A stretch of DNA of 64,000 bases from positions 248,001 through 312,000 of the forward strand of contig CAWAPS010000029.1 in the NCBI GenBank assembly GCA_963783945.1, in the 5' to 3' direction. Positions 1 to 8,355 of the stretch are shown one piece after another; the stretch's first letter is position 1, and each line of letters starts with the position of its first letter. The stretch is from CAWAPS01 sp963783945 (GTDB lineage: Bacteria; Actinomycetota; Acidimicrobiia; Acidimicrobiales; Palsa-688). Made by a program: the position numbers and the translations under genes. The notes below the pieces were generated by a model. That model searched no databases, was not told where the DNA came from, and worked only from the letters and a program-made list of their open reading frames with translations.

Positions 1-1026
1 ACCTCGTCGATGCTCGCCGTGGTGCTCGACCATGCCGGCATGCATCCCTCGCTCATCGTCGGAGGTGACATCGTCGGGCTGGGCTCGGGGGGCCGGTGGG
101 ATCCCCTGGGAGAATGGATGGTGGTCGAGGCCGACGAAAGCGACGGTACCTTCCTCGAACTCGGGGCGGAGGCGGTGGTCGTGACGAGCGTCGAGCCCGA
201 CCACCTCGACTTCTACGGGAGCCGGCGCGTCCTCGAGGACGCGTTCTCCCGGTTCGTGAGCCAGGCGCCGGGGCCGGCCGTGGTATGCGCCGACGACCCG
301 GGGGCGGCCGCCGCGGCGAGCGGGCGCTCCACCACCTACGGCACCTCAGCGACCGCCGACGTCCGGGTGACGGACTATGCGGCGGGCCGGGGAGGCGCCC
401 GGTTCGCCCTTTGCGTCGACGGTCGTCGTATCGGGCCGGTCGGAGTCGCCGTGCCCGGGCTTCACAACGCCCGCAACGCCGCCGCTGCCATCACCCTGGC
501 CCACGCCCTCGGGGTGCCCTGGGAGCTGGCGGTGGAGGGTATCGGGCTCTACCGAGGCGTGGCCCGGCGCTTCGAAACCCGAGGGGAGCGGGACGGCGTC
601 ACGTTCATCGACGACTACGGCCATCTGCCCACCGAGGTGGCGGTCACCCTGGCCGCCGCCCGATCCGGGGAGTGGAAGAGGATCGTGGCGGTGTTCCAGC
701 CCCACCGTTACTCGAGGACCGAGGCCCTCTGGCGGGACTTCGCCGACGCTTTCGGGGGGAGCGACATCCTCTTCGTCACCGACATCTATCCCGCCGGCGA
801 GACCCCTCGCCCTGGCGTCTCGGGCGAGTTGGTCTTCAATGCCGTGCGGGACCGGCATCCCGACGCCGACGTCCGGTACGTGGCGTCCTCCGACGACCTC
901 GAAGGGGCCCTCGACGCGGTGCTGCGGCCCGGTGATCTCTGCCTCACCATGGGGGCGGGCGATCTGACCTCCCTTCCCGGCCGCATGCTCGCCGCCGGCC
1001 GCCCGAAAGGCTCTGACCGTGGCTGA
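1..1026 (+). CDS. murC: UDP-N-acetylmuramate--L-alanine ligase, 3' part (MurC)
   Basis: Cytoplasmic ATP-dependent ligase that adds L-alanine to UDP-MurNAc, the first step of the peptidoglycan stem peptide. The gene enters from the left edge and 341 codons remain; the N-terminal Rossmann domain and most of the P-loop are outside. The first visible residues, TSSML, fit the end of the family's GKTTTSSM loop. VVEADESDG (about residues 41-49 of the fragment) and SVEPDHLDFYG follow the Mur-ligase central domain, then GLHNARNAAAAI, and the C-terminal domain begins near RRFETRG. The family motif DDYxHHPTE reads DDYGHLPTE here, a His-to-Leu variant. The stop overlaps the murB start by 8 bp, so the two are probably co-translated. 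Confidence 0.95.
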   Translation, partial: TSSMLAVVLDHAGMHPSLIVGGDIVGLGSGGRWDPLGEWMVVEADESDGTFLELGAEAVVVTSVEPDHLDFYGSRRVLEDAFSRFVSQAPGPAVVCADDPGAAAAASGRSTTYGTSATADVRVTDYAAGRGGARFALCVDGRRIGPVGVAVPGLHNARNAAAAITLAHALGVPWELAVEGIGLYRGVARRFETRGERDGVTFIDDYGHLPTEVAVTLAAARSGEWKRIVAVFQPHRYSRTEALWRDFADAFGGSDILFVTDIYPAGETPRPGVSGELVFNAVRDRHPDADVRYVASSDDLEGALDAVLRPGDLCLTMGAGDLTSLPGRMLAAGRPKGSDRG

Positions 1027-2032
1027 ACCGGGCGTTCACCGGGTGTCCGCGCCAGGGGGTGCCGATCCTGATGCGATCGCCCGGGCATTCGACGCCCTGG
1101 GACCGCTGGCCGGGCGGGCGGTAGCCGGCGGTCCTCTCGGAGCTCTCACCACCTACCGGGTCGGCGGTCGGGCCGCGATCCTTGTCACCGCCACCAGTCG
1201 CGGAGATCTGTCTCTGGTCGCGAATGCGGCCGTAGCGTCGGGGCTGCCCGTCCTGGTGGTGGGCAGGGGGTCCAACCTTCTCGTATCGGACGCCGGCTTC
1301 GGGGGCCTGGCCGTCGTGCTCGACCCGGTTGGGTTCGAGGAGATCGCCGTCGACGGCACGGTGGTACGGGCCGGTGCCGCGGTGCCCCTGCCGGCCCTGG
1401 CCCGCCGGAGCGTGGAAGCCGGCCTGAGCGGGCTGGAATGGGCGGTCGGCGTTCCCGGCTCGGTCGGTGGCGGGGTGAGGATGAACGCGGGAGGTCACGG
1501 GTCGGACATGGCCCACTGGCTCACCTCCTGCCGATCCGTCGACCTGGAGGTGCCCGGCGGGCGATCCGAGGTGCTCGCCCTGGCCGACCTCGGGTACGGA
1601 TACCGCAGGTCCTCGATCACACCCTGGAAGGTGGTGACCGAAGCCTGGTTCGAGCTGGTGCCAGGCGACGCCGATCGGGGCAGGGAGGCCATCCGCCAGA
1701 TCGTACGGTGGCGGCGGGAAAACCAACCGGGCGGGCAAAACGCCGGTTCGGTGTTCACCAACCCGCCTGACGACTCCGCCGGTCGGATGATCGATGCGGC
1801 CGGGCTCAAGGGGCGACGGTTGGGGACGGCGATGGTGTCCCCCAAGCACGCCAACTTCATACAGGCGGACCCACATGGTTCCGCCGATGACGTACGGGCC
1901 CTGATCCTCGAAGTGCAGGCGGAGGTGGCCCGCGGCCACGGTGTCCACCTCGTGACCGAGGTGAGGTTGATCGGCTTCGCCGACCAACAGTCGATTTCAA
2001 CTAGAGAGTTAGAGGTAGGCAACGATGGTTGA
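1019..2032 (+). CDS. murB: UDP-N-acetylenolpyruvoylglucosamine reductase (MurB)
   Basis: FAD- and NADPH-dependent enzyme that reduces UDP-GlcNAc-enolpyruvate to UDP-MurNAc. The 337-aa protein shows the FAD-binding fold: YRVGGRA near residue 42, GRGSNLLVSD near 82 and a glycine-rich GVPGSVGGG loop near 143. The C-terminal domain carries NAGSVFTNPP, whose Ser is the expected proton donor, and VTEVRLIG with the expected catalytic Glu near the end. The GTG start lies inside the murC stop region and the 3' end overlaps ftsQ by 8 bp, so murC-murB-ftsQ form one transcription unit. In most actinobacteria murB is elsewhere; here it sits between murC and ftsQ. Confidence 0.95.
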   Translation: MAEPGVHRVSAPGGADPDAIARAFDALGPLAGRAVAGGPLGALTTYRVGGRAAILVTATSRGDLSLVANAAVASGLPVLVVGRGSNLLVSDAGFGGLAVVLDPVGFEEIAVDGTVVRAGAAVPLPALARRSVEAGLSGLEWAVGVPGSVGGGVRMNAGGHGSDMAHWLTSCRSVDLEVPGGRSEVLALADLGYGYRRSSITPWKVVTEAWFELVPGDADRGREAIRQIVRWRRENQPGGQNAGSVFTNPPDDSAGRMIDAAGLKGRRLGTAMVSPKHANFIQADPHGSADDVRALILEVQAEVARGHGVHLVTEVRLIGFADQQSISTRELEVGNDG

Positions 2033-2927
2033 GACGATGGAACGCCCTCGTATCGATCCCCGTTTCGTCCAGCGCTGGATGGATGTGCGCCACGCCCAGG
2101 GCCGCCGGCGCATGCGCATCCTGCTCGCGGTGGCCGGCACGGTCGGTGGGTTGCTGATCGTGCTCGGCATCGTCTATTCGCCGATCATGAAAGTCCACCA
2201 CGTCCAGGTGACCGTGGCGGCGGGCCGGATCCCGGCCCAAGACGTGATCAAAGCCGCCGGGCTCGACCACTACAAGCTCATGGTCGATGTGGACACGCCG
2301 AGGATCGCGGCCCGCCTCGACGCCGTCCCCATCCTGGGAGCGGCCCGGGTGAGCCGCCACTGGCCCGGCACCGTGACCATTGTGGTCACGGTCCGCTCCC
2401 CCCTCGCCGCGGTGGCCCTGTCCGGCGCCGGTGGCCACCCGGGCTGGGCCCTGGTGGACGCCACCGGCCGGGTGCTCGCTGACGTCGCCGCTCTCCCTGC
2501 CCGCGTACCGGTGGTGCGGGGAGTGGCGGCCCCACCCAAGCCCGGGGAGTGGGTGGCGGGAGCGGCCGGACCAGCGGCGGCGCCCGGCCCGAAGTTGCCG
2601 GCAGGCGTGAACGTCGCCGCCCCGGCCGATGGACCGGCAGTGCCCCGAGGGGCGGTTGCCGCGCTGGCCGCCCTGCAGGTTCTGCCCCGCCCGGTGTGGG
2701 CCCACGTTCTGAGCGTGTCGCCCGGCGGGTCGGGGTCGCTTTCCATGGAGGTGGTTCCGGTCGGCACCGGACGGGCGCCGATCCCGGTGGTGCTCGGGGA
2801 TGGCTCCATGCTCGGGCAGAAGATGGAGGCGCTGGCCACCCTCCTCACCGATCAGAGCCTCACCGGCGTCACCGCCATCAACTTGACCGTGCCCCTCCGA
2901 CCGGCAGTCTTGACGGCGATCCAATAA
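2025..2927 (+). CDS. ftsQ: Cell division protein FtsQ/DivIB
   Basis: Bitopic divisome protein that links FtsB/FtsL to the septal synthase complex. The 300-aa product has a basic cytoplasmic segment (1-30), one transmembrane helix (about 31-53, rich in Leu, Val, Ile and Gly) and an extracytoplasmic POTRA domain from about 56 (VHHVQVTVAAG to VRSPLAAV). The following beta domain contains an Ala/Pro-rich stretch near 170-200 that is less conserved in the family. Assignment rests on topology, POTRA pattern and the position between murB and ftsZ. The ATG overlaps murB by 8 bp. Confidence 0.88.
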   Translation: MVETMERPRIDPRFVQRWMDVRHAQGRRRMRILLAVAGTVGGLLIVLGIVYSPIMKVHHVQVTVAAGRIPAQDVIKAAGLDHYKLMVDVDTPRIAARLDAVPILGAARVSRHWPGTVTIVVTVRSPLAAVALSGAGGHPGWALVDATGRVLADVAALPARVPVVRGVAAPPKPGEWVAGAAGPAAAPGPKLPAGVNVAAPADGPAVPRGAVAALAALQVLPRPVWAHVLSVSPGGSGSLSMEVVPVGTGRAPIPVVLGDGSMLGQKMEALATLLTDQSLTGVTAINLTVPLRPAVLTAIQ

Positions 2928-3197
2928 CAGGAGTACTCTCTCAACCCACGCCCGAGGTTGACATAACCCTCCAGTCGAAGTTGAGAGTATCAGGTGTCAG
3001 CCCAAAGTTTCCCCGGGGATCCACGGCTTTTTCGTCGCGACGTGGCACTCTCTGCCGAATCGAATGTTCAACTCGCCGAGAACTCAAAGCTACGACCAGT
3101 TTCGTTGCTCTAATTGCATGCACCTGACGAGTTGCATGGACACCTACAGGCGGAGCCGCTCCCTCGTGGCCCTGCCGCTCCCCCCGGGAGGGTTTTG
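2928..3197 (+). promoter_or_regulatory. ftsZ leader and promoter region
   Basis: This 270-bp gap is distinctly more AT-rich than its neighbours. It contains TTGACA at 2958-2963, a good -35, but no convincing -10 at 17-18 bp. An inverted repeat CTCTCAAC (2938-2945) / GTTGAGAG (2980-2987) brackets the TTGACA and could be an operator or an RNA hairpin. TTGCATG occurs at about 3114 and 3132. Long regulated leaders before ftsZ are usual in actinobacteria. No supportable gene is present. Confidence 0.5.
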
Positions 3198-4280
3198 ATG
3201 GCTGGTGGCGCCCAGAACTACATCGCCGTGATAAAGGTCGTCGGAATCGGGGGCGGCGGGGTCAACGCCGTCAATCGCATGATCGACGCCGGGCTAAAGG
3301 GAGTCGAGTTCATTGCCGTGAACACCGATGCCCAGGCGTTGTTGATGAGCGACGCCGACGTCAAGCTGGACATCGGCCGCCAGTTGACGAGGGGACTGGG
3401 CGCCGGCAGCGACCCGGAGGTCGGACGGGCCGCGGCCGAGGAGCACCGCGAGGAGATCGAGGAGGTGCTGAAGGGGGCCGACATGGTCTTCATCACGGCC
3501 GGCAAGGGCGGGGGTACGGGGACCGGCGGAGCGCCGGTCGTGGCCGAGATCGCCAAGTCGCTGGGCGCGCTGACCATCGGGGTGGTCACCCGGCCGTTCG
3601 GCTTCGAGGGCCGGCGGCGCAGCGTTCAGGCCGAGGCGGGGATCCAGCGGTTGAAGGAGAAGGTCGACACCCTCATAGTCATCCCGAACGACCGGCTGCT
3701 GACCGTCTCCAACGACAAGACGTCCATGGTCAACGCGTTCAAGATGGCCGACGAGGTCCTGTTGCAGGGCGTGCAGGGGATCACCGACCTGATCACCACC
3801 CCGGGCCTGATAAACACCGACTTCGCCGACGTCAAGATGATCATGAACAATGCCGGCACGGCCATCATGGGCATCGGGACCGCGTCTGGCGACAACCGGG
3901 CGGTGACGGCGGCCAAACTCGCCATAACTTCGCCGCTCCTCGAGGCGTCGATCGAAGGGGCGAGGGGAATCCTCCTCAACATCGCAGGCGGCAGCGACCT
4001 CGGACTGTTCGAGGTCAACGAGGCGGCCGAGATCATCCACGGGGTGGCGCACCCCGACGCCAACATCATCTTCGGACAGGTGATCGATGACTCGATGGGC
4101 GACGAGGTGAGAGTGACCGTGATCGCCGCCGGCTTCGAGCGTTGGGACGACCAGCCGGGCCGCGAGCGACCGGCGAGCGCCCCGGGTATCGGGCTGCTCC
4201 AAACCGAACGGGACCTCCGGGAAGAAGAAGATCTCGGGCTCGTCGGCGACGAGTTCGACGTACCGGACTTCCTCAAATAG
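3198..4280 (+). CDS. ftsZ: Cell division protein FtsZ
   Basis: Tubulin-like GTPase that polymerises into the Z ring. The 360-aa protein has the nucleotide-binding start KVVGIGGGGVNAVNRM, the tubulin signature GGGTGTG at 104-110, the T7 loop region NTDFADVKMIM near 205, a short linker and the C-terminal conserved peptide DEFDVPDFLK (351-360), which binds SepF and other partners. The ATG at 3198 is chosen because GGGAGG lies 6-8 bases upstream and FtsZ homology begins there; an upstream in-frame start would add 28 unrelated residues. No ftsA lies beside it, as in other actinobacteria, where SepF supplies membrane anchoring. Confidence 0.98.
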   Translation: MAGGAQNYIAVIKVVGIGGGGVNAVNRMIDAGLKGVEFIAVNTDAQALLMSDADVKLDIGRQLTRGLGAGSDPEVGRAAAEEHREEIEEVLKGADMVFITAGKGGGTGTGGAPVVAEIAKSLGALTIGVVTRPFGFEGRRRSVQAEAGIQRLKEKVDTLIVIPNDRLLTVSNDKTSMVNAFKMADEVLLQGVQGITDLITTPGLINTDFADVKMIMNNAGTAIMGIGTASGDNRAVTAAKLAITSPLLEASIEGARGILLNIAGGSDLGLFEVNEAAEIIHGVAHPDANIIFGQVIDDSMGDEVRVTVIAAGFERWDDQPGRERPASAPGIGLLQTERDLREEEDLGLVGDEFDVPDFLK

Positions 4281-4282
4281 CC

Positions 4283-4966
4283 GTGACAGCCGGGGCTGGC
4301 CCGTACCCGGCCGACTGGAGCCTGACCGGCGGCGTGAGAGTGCGCAGCACCGGTTGGGCCCAAGGCGACCTGGTCGGCGATACTGCAACGGTTCGAGCCC
4401 GGCGGCGGGCCGTGCTCGACCTGCCGTGGACCGTGCTCAACCAGGTGCACGGGGCGAGGGTGGTGATGGTCGAGGCGCCCGGGGGGGCGGACGGAGAAGC
4501 GGCGGACGCGGCTGTGACCTCGGCGGCCGGGGCGGCCCTGGCCGTCCTGACGGCCGACTGCGCTCCGGTTGCTCTCGCCAGCGAGGAGGGCGTACTCGGG
4601 ATCGCCCACGCCGGCTGGCGGGGCCTGCGGGCGGGCGTGATCGAGGCGACCGTCCAGGCCATGCGGCGCGTCGGCGCCACCAGGGTGGAGGCAGTCGTCG
4701 GCCCTTGCATCCACAACTGCTGTTACACCTTCGGGGAGGAGGACCTCGTACTCATGGAGTCCCGCTTCGGCCCGAAGGTCAGGGCCAGGGGGCGGGACGG
4801 GTCCACCACGCTCGACCTGCCGGCCGGGGTCGGCGCCGCTCTGCATTCGGCCGGGGTAACCCTCGTCGGCGAGGACCCCGCCTGCACCAGCTGCTCCGAC
4901 GGCCTTTGGTCCTGGCGGGCGGACCACACGGGCCGCCGCCAGGCCACAGTCGTGTGGCGGCAGTGA
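4283..4966 (+). CDS. pgeF: PgeF/YfiH-family laccase-domain protein
   Basis: Member of the YfiH/DUF152 family. Enterobacterial PgeF clears mis-incorporated Ser from peptidoglycan precursors, and other members have purine nucleoside phosphorylase or polyphenol oxidase activity; which applies here is not decided by sequence. The 227-aa protein keeps the metal-site residues H56 (QVHG), C93 (ADCAPV) and H109 (HAGWRG), and the GPCIHNCCY motif near 140. The GTG start lies 2 bp after the ftsZ stop; starts further upstream would sit inside ftsZ. The ftsZ-yfiH-yggS-sepF order is conserved in actinobacteria. Confidence 0.9.
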   Translation: MTAGAGPYPADWSLTGGVRVRSTGWAQGDLVGDTATVRARRRAVLDLPWTVLNQVHGARVVMVEAPGGADGEAADAAVTSAAGAALAVLTADCAPVALASEEGVLGIAHAGWRGLRAGVIEATVQAMRRVGATRVEAVVGPCIHNCCYTFGEEDLVLMESRFGPKVRARGRDGSTTLDLPAGVGAALHSAGVTLVGEDPACTSCSDGLWSWRADHTGRRQATVVWRQ

Positions 4967-5000
4967 TTGCGCAGGCGTCGGTGAATGCAGGTGAGCGACC

Positions 5001-5672
5001 GTGAACGGGGGCGAGGCGGACTCAGTGGAGTCGCGTGTCGCCGCCGTGCGCCAGATGGTGACGAGTGTCGGAGGTGACCCTGACGCGCTCCGCATAGTCG
5101 CGGTCACCAAAGGTTTCGGCCCGGACGCGGTGCGGGCTGCGGTGGCCGCCGGACTGTGGGATGTCGGCGAGAACTACGCTCAGGAACTGCTGGCCAAGGC
5201 GCCGGCTGTGCCCGCTCAGGCCAGATGGCACTTCCTCGGACCGGTGCAGCGCAACAAGGTGAAGGGCCTGGCCCCGCTGGTTCGAACATGGCATACCATC
5301 GACCGACCAGCAGCCGCCGAGGCGGTGGCGGCAGCCGAGCCCGGGACGGAAGTCCTGGTTCAGGTCAATCTGACCGGTTCGACCGGTCGAGCCGGCTGCC
5401 GGCCCGACGATGTCGAGGACGTGGTTGCCTTCGGGCAGAAGCTGCCTCTCGACGTGAGCGGGCTGATGACGATAGGACCGCCCGGCGATCTTGACGGAAG
5501 CCGGAACTGCTTCAGATGGCTGGCCGCAAAGGCCCGCCAGCTGGGGTTGCGGGAGCTTTCGATGGGTATGAGTGACGACTTCGAGGTGGCTGTTGAGGAG
5601 GGCGCAACCACCTTGCGTTTGGGCCGGGTGATATTTGGTCCCCGACCGGAGCGGAAGATGGTGCAACGATAG
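5001..5672 (+). CDS. PLP homeostasis protein (YggS/PROSC family)
   Basis: Single-domain fold-type III PLP-binding protein that buffers pyridoxal phosphate and affects amino-acid metabolism; no enzymatic reaction is established for the family. The 223-aa protein has K37 in VAVTKGF as PLP lysine, then GENYAQELLAKA, WHFLGPVQRNK and the C-terminal MGMSDDFEVAVEEGATTLRLG phosphate-binding segment. The GTG start is preceded by a purine-rich GCAGGTGAGCG stretch. It occupies the usual slot between the YfiH gene and sepF. Confidence 0.93.
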   Translation: MNGGEADSVESRVAAVRQMVTSVGGDPDALRIVAVTKGFGPDAVRAAVAAGLWDVGENYAQELLAKAPAVPAQARWHFLGPVQRNKVKGLAPLVRTWHTIDRPAAAEAVAAAEPGTEVLVQVNLTGSTGRAGCRPDDVEDVVAFGQKLPLDVSGLMTIGPPGDLDGSRNCFRWLAAKARQLGLRELSMGMSDDFEVAVEEGATTLRLGRVIFGPRPERKMVQR

Positions 5673-5697
5673 GCTCGGGTTTACTGGGAGGCATCTA

Positions 5698-6210
5698 ATG
5701 GCGTCAGGCATGTTGCGCAAGGCGATGGTCTATCTGGGGCTGACCGACGACGAATACGACGACTACGAGTACGACGACGTCCCCGTCTCGCAAAACGCCG
5801 GCCGCCGATACGCCGATGGGCCCGAACCGTCCGCCGTGTCCGCTGTCCGCCCAGTCGCACGTGACGTCCCAGACCCATCAAACGGTTTGTCGGTAACCCC
5901 TCGGCCCGCCGTCGTCCGACCCATTTCGCCCACCCACGCGGCCAAGGTGTTCGTCCTCGCCCCGGCGCGGTTCGCCGACGCTCAGGAGATCGGCGACCGG
6001 TTCAAGAACGGCCAGCCCGTGATCGTCAACCTCCAATCGAACGACCGCGAGCTCGCCCGCCGCATGATCGATTTCTGCAGCGGCGTGACTTACGCCCTTT
6101 CGGGAAGCATGGACAAGGTCGCGGATCAGGTGTTCCTCCTGACCCCGTCGAATGTCGAAGTGTCGGCTGAAGAGAAGCGGAGGCTGCAGGAGAGGGGCTA
6201 CCGATCCTGA
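5698..6210 (+). CDS. sepF: Cell division protein SepF
   Basis: Membrane-associated FtsZ anchor, the probable functional replacement of FtsA in actinobacteria. The 170-aa protein begins with an amphipathic helix (MLRKAMVYLGL, about 5-15), followed by an acidic Asp/Tyr-rich patch, a Pro-rich linker and the globular SepF domain from about 80 (KVFVLAPARFADAQEIGDR to the C-terminus) with the conserved QPVIVNLQ strand and the ALSGSMDKV turn. The ATG at 5698 has GGGAGGC upstream; upstream in-frame extension has no homology. Confidence 0.96.
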   Translation: MASGMLRKAMVYLGLTDDEYDDYEYDDVPVSQNAGRRYADGPEPSAVSAVRPVARDVPDPSNGLSVTPRPAVVRPISPTHAAKVFVLAPARFADAQEIGDRFKNGQPVIVNLQSNDRELARRMIDFCSGVTYALSGSMDKVADQVFLLTPSNVEVSAEEKRRLQERGYRS

Positions 6211-6220
6211 AGATGACCCC

Positions 6221-6493
6221 GTGCTGAACTTCCACGGGGGAAACCCCTTGTACGACCTCGGTCAGCTCTACCTCCTGCTTCTCCTGATCCGGGCGGTCAT
6301 GAGTTGGTTCCCGTACAACCCCAACTCCCCGCTCAGTCCGATCTTCAGGTTCGTGGTGAAAGTGACCGAGCCGGTGCTGGCCCCGTTTCGTCGCCTGATT
6401 CCGCCGATCGGGATGCTCGACATCTCTTTCATGGTCGCCGTCATCGTGGTCTGGTTGATAGTCCAGAACGTGCTCGGCCGGCTTCCTGTGTGA
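6221..6493 (+). CDS. YggT-family integral membrane protein
   Basis: Small inner-membrane protein of the YggT family, conserved beside sepF/divIVA; proposed roles include osmotic protection and support of division. The 90-aa product has a first membrane segment (LYLLLLLIRAVMSWFPY), the family motif PxxRxIPPIG..DIS around TEPVLAPFRRLIPPIGMLDIS, and a second membrane segment (VAVIVVWLIVQNVL). The GTG at 6221 is 11 bp after sepF; a TTG at 6248 preceded by GGGGG is an alternative start that would still keep both helices. Confidence 0.88.
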   Translation: MLNFHGGNPLYDLGQLYLLLLLIRAVMSWFPYNPNSPLSPIFRFVVKVTEPVLAPFRRLIPPIGMLDISFMVAVIVVWLIVQNVLGRLPV

Positions 6494-6528
6494 CGAAAGC
6501 CGCCCTGCGTGGGCCTAGTCACGGCATT

Positions 6529-6545
6529 TGCGCGCCAGGCGCGCG
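6529..6545 (+). terminator. GC-rich hairpin after yggT
   Basis: GCGCGC CAG GCGCGC forms a tight stem about 40 bp after the yggT stop and about 120 bp before divIVA. There is no U tract, which is normal for high-GC actinobacterial terminators. An exact GCATTTGC direct repeat flanks the stem. A terminator or attenuation role is inferred. Confidence 0.35.
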
Positions 6546-6649
6546 CATTTGCTGAAACAGGGGGGCTGTGGGCGGCCGCCCCGCCTCGTCATCGCCGGGC
6601 TCTCGCCGCGTCGCCGGCGGGCATGCACGTCCGGCTGAGCGGGCCGAAG

Positions 6650-6655
6650 TAGCAT
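6650..6655 (+). promoter_or_regulatory. Leaderless -10 element of divIVA
   Basis: TAGCAT is followed by exactly 6 bases and then the ATG of divIVA at 6662, so transcription would start on the start codon. No ribosome binding site is visible before this ATG. This gives divIVA a promoter separate from the sepF-yggT transcript. Confidence 0.5.
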
Positions 6656-6661
6656 TGCCTC

Positions 6662-7993
6662 ATGGAGGTCACCGCCAAGGCGCTTCGCGAGGTCGAGTTC
6701 CGGGAGAAGATGAGGGGCTACCACCCCGAGGATGTCGACCATTTTCTCGAGCAGGTGGCCGCCCAGGTCGAAGTGCTGCAGGACCGGCTGCGCCAGGCTG
6801 TCGATCGAGCCCAGCGGGCGGAGGCGGCGGCGTCAGAAGCCGGGGGCACGGACGACACGCTTCGCAAGACCCTCGTCCTGGCCCAGCGCACCGCCGATCT
6901 GGCCGTCCAGGAAGCCCGCGAGCAGGCGGCCCGGATCCTGGCCAGTGCCGAGCAGCAAGCCCAGGCGATCATTGTCGAAGCCGAGGAGCGAGGGCGCAAG
7001 ACCCTCGAGGACGCCATCAACGACTGCAAGGCGGAGTTGGCCCGCCTCGAGAACAACAGAGCTCAGGCTCAACAAGACGTTGATGGTTTGATGCGGTGGA
7101 TCGAGGAGCACAAGGCCCACCTTCAGGCTTCCCTGTCCGAATCCATGGCGGCCATCGAACGGGCCGGGGTGTTATGGCCGGCACCTTCTACCCGGCCGAT
7201 CGACGGGACCGGATCGGGCCGGCCGGGATCTGCGAGTTCCAGCCTGGCGTACGCCTCAGCCCAGACCGCCGGGGTGGGGGCCTCCGGCGCCCCAGGGCCG
7301 GCATCGGGCCTCGGGGCGGCTGGTGGCGGCGTGGCCGGCGGCGGGTTTGGTGTTCCGGATGCCGGGGCCGGCGCGCTGGCTGCCGGGCTGGGAACGCCCG
7401 GGGTACCGGGACCGGGCGCCGGCGCTCCTGGTACGCCATCTGCTTCGTCCGTGGCGCCGGCGCCGTCCGCCGGCGGTTCGCCCGCTCCACCCATCGCCCC
7501 TCCACCCAGCGCGCCTCCATCACAGCCGCCTCCATCACTGGCGCCTCAAGCGGCGGCGGCACCGGCGGCCGCGCCACCGGCGGCTGGTTCTCAGGCCGGC
7601 GTCTCACCCGCCGGCGCGTCACCCGCTCCGCCGGCCCCACCCTCCCTCGGCCCGCTGACGGCGCCCCCGCCTTCCGGGCTGCCGTCATCTGGACCGGGCT
7701 CGCCCCCGCCCCCCGGACCACCCGTATCGTCCCAGGCCCCGTCGTCGGGACTCTACGATGCCGCCGCCGATTCCTACGGCGACCCGGGGAATGCCGACTC
7801 CGGCCCGGCGACCATGGCCTGGTCTCCGACCGATGAGGAGAGACTCGAGGTCGGCGGCCGGGGCGGTGGCGGCGGGGGAGTCCGCTTCGCCGACGACGAG
7901 TCGGATAACCAGCAGGCCCTCGACGATTTCTTCGACGAGCCGGAGGCCAACTTCGGCGACGACCGCCGGTTCAGGCTGCGCCGCCGGAGGTAG
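6662..7993 (+). CDS. divIVA: DivIVA/Wag31-family polar growth protein with long Ala/Pro/Gly-rich tail
   Basis: Coiled-coil scaffold that binds curved membrane at poles and septa and organises cell-wall growth. The 443-aa protein starts with the lipid-binding module (EVEFREKMRGYHPEDVDHFLEQV, about 9-31), then coiled coil to about 165 (DTLRKTLVLAQRTADLAVQEAREQA region). Residues 175-385 are low-complexity Ala/Pro/Gly/Ser, and the C-terminus ends in an acidic patch and RRFRLRRRR. Mycobacterial Wag31 is about 260 aa, so the tail is an expansion. It likely has its own leaderless promoter. Confidence 0.93.
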   Translation: MEVTAKALREVEFREKMRGYHPEDVDHFLEQVAAQVEVLQDRLRQAVDRAQRAEAAASEAGGTDDTLRKTLVLAQRTADLAVQEAREQAARILASAEQQAQAIIVEAEERGRKTLEDAINDCKAELARLENNRAQAQQDVDGLMRWIEEHKAHLQASLSESMAAIERAGVLWPAPSTRPIDGTGSGRPGSASSSLAYASAQTAGVGASGAPGPASGLGAAGGGVAGGGFGVPDAGAGALAAGLGTPGVPGPGAGAPGTPSASSVAPAPSAGGSPAPPIAPPPSAPPSQPPPSLAPQAAAAPAAAPPAAGSQAGVSPAGASPAPPAPPSLGPLTAPPPSGLPSSGPGSPPPPGPPVSSQAPSSGLYDAAADSYGDPGNADSGPATMAWSPTDEERLEVGGRGGGGGGVRFADDESDNQQALDDFFDEPEANFGDDRRFRLRRRR

Positions 7994-8078
7994 GTCGAGG
8001 TCCAAGACCCGGGCAGGGGACGGAGACGCCGGCGTGACGGCGTGACTCCGTGACTGCTCGGTCCTTGGCGCCCGGGCT

Positions 8079-8228
8079 TCAGCTCCGTGATTCAGCCGGG
8101 CCAGGGCGGCGGCGCGACGGAGCCTGAACTCGAGCCAGCGCTTGATCGACCAATTCCGCGATTCGCCGGTAGGCGCCAGAAATCTCGTAGTACTTTCGTG
8201 TTCTCGTAGACAGTTCGAGTGGTTTCAT
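8079..8228 (-). CDS. Possible 49-aa protein of the TTRTR element family
   Basis: I do not recognise the family. The frame from ATG 8228 gives a Lys/Arg-rich start, STRTRKYYEISGAYRRIAE, then a likely helix (LVDQALARVQA) and a basic Pro-rich tail. The N-terminal segment is repeated at 26412-26441 on the minus strand as TTRTQKCYDI followed directly by a stop, with 23 of 25 bases identical and in the same frame, which supports real coding ancestry. TAAAAT lies four bases before the ATG. It may be an intact small gene, or a remnant of a larger lost gene or mobile element. Confidence 0.35.
   Translation of the reverse strand: MKPLELSTRTRKYYEISGAYRRIAELVDQALARVQAPSRRRPGPAESRS
8185..8209 (-). repeat. 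25-bp dispersed repeat, copy A
   Basis: This 25-mer matches 26413-26437 at 23 of 25 positions in the same orientation. Its 15-bp core TTCGTGTTCTCGTAG (8195-8209) recurs exactly inverted at 8417-8431, so the gap contains a pair of perfect 15-bp inverted repeats separated by 207 bp. Confidence 0.75.
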
Positions 8229-8355
8229 GACTATTTTACGACGAGGAGGCTGTCGCAAAAACCGTTAGCAATCGTCACGTCCCGACGGCATTAGGTTTGC
8301 CGGCAAAGGGCCGACCTCTGTTCGCGCTTGGTTGTGGCGAAAGCTCCTGCGGGGT

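Noticed and set aside
944..1987. Long minus-strand open frame opposite murB, and many like it (16390-17280 -, 27220-28800 +, 34152-35912 -, 55260-56294 +)
   Set aside because: They lie antisense to clear genes, have no recognisable motifs and a shadow composition typical of high-GC DNA.
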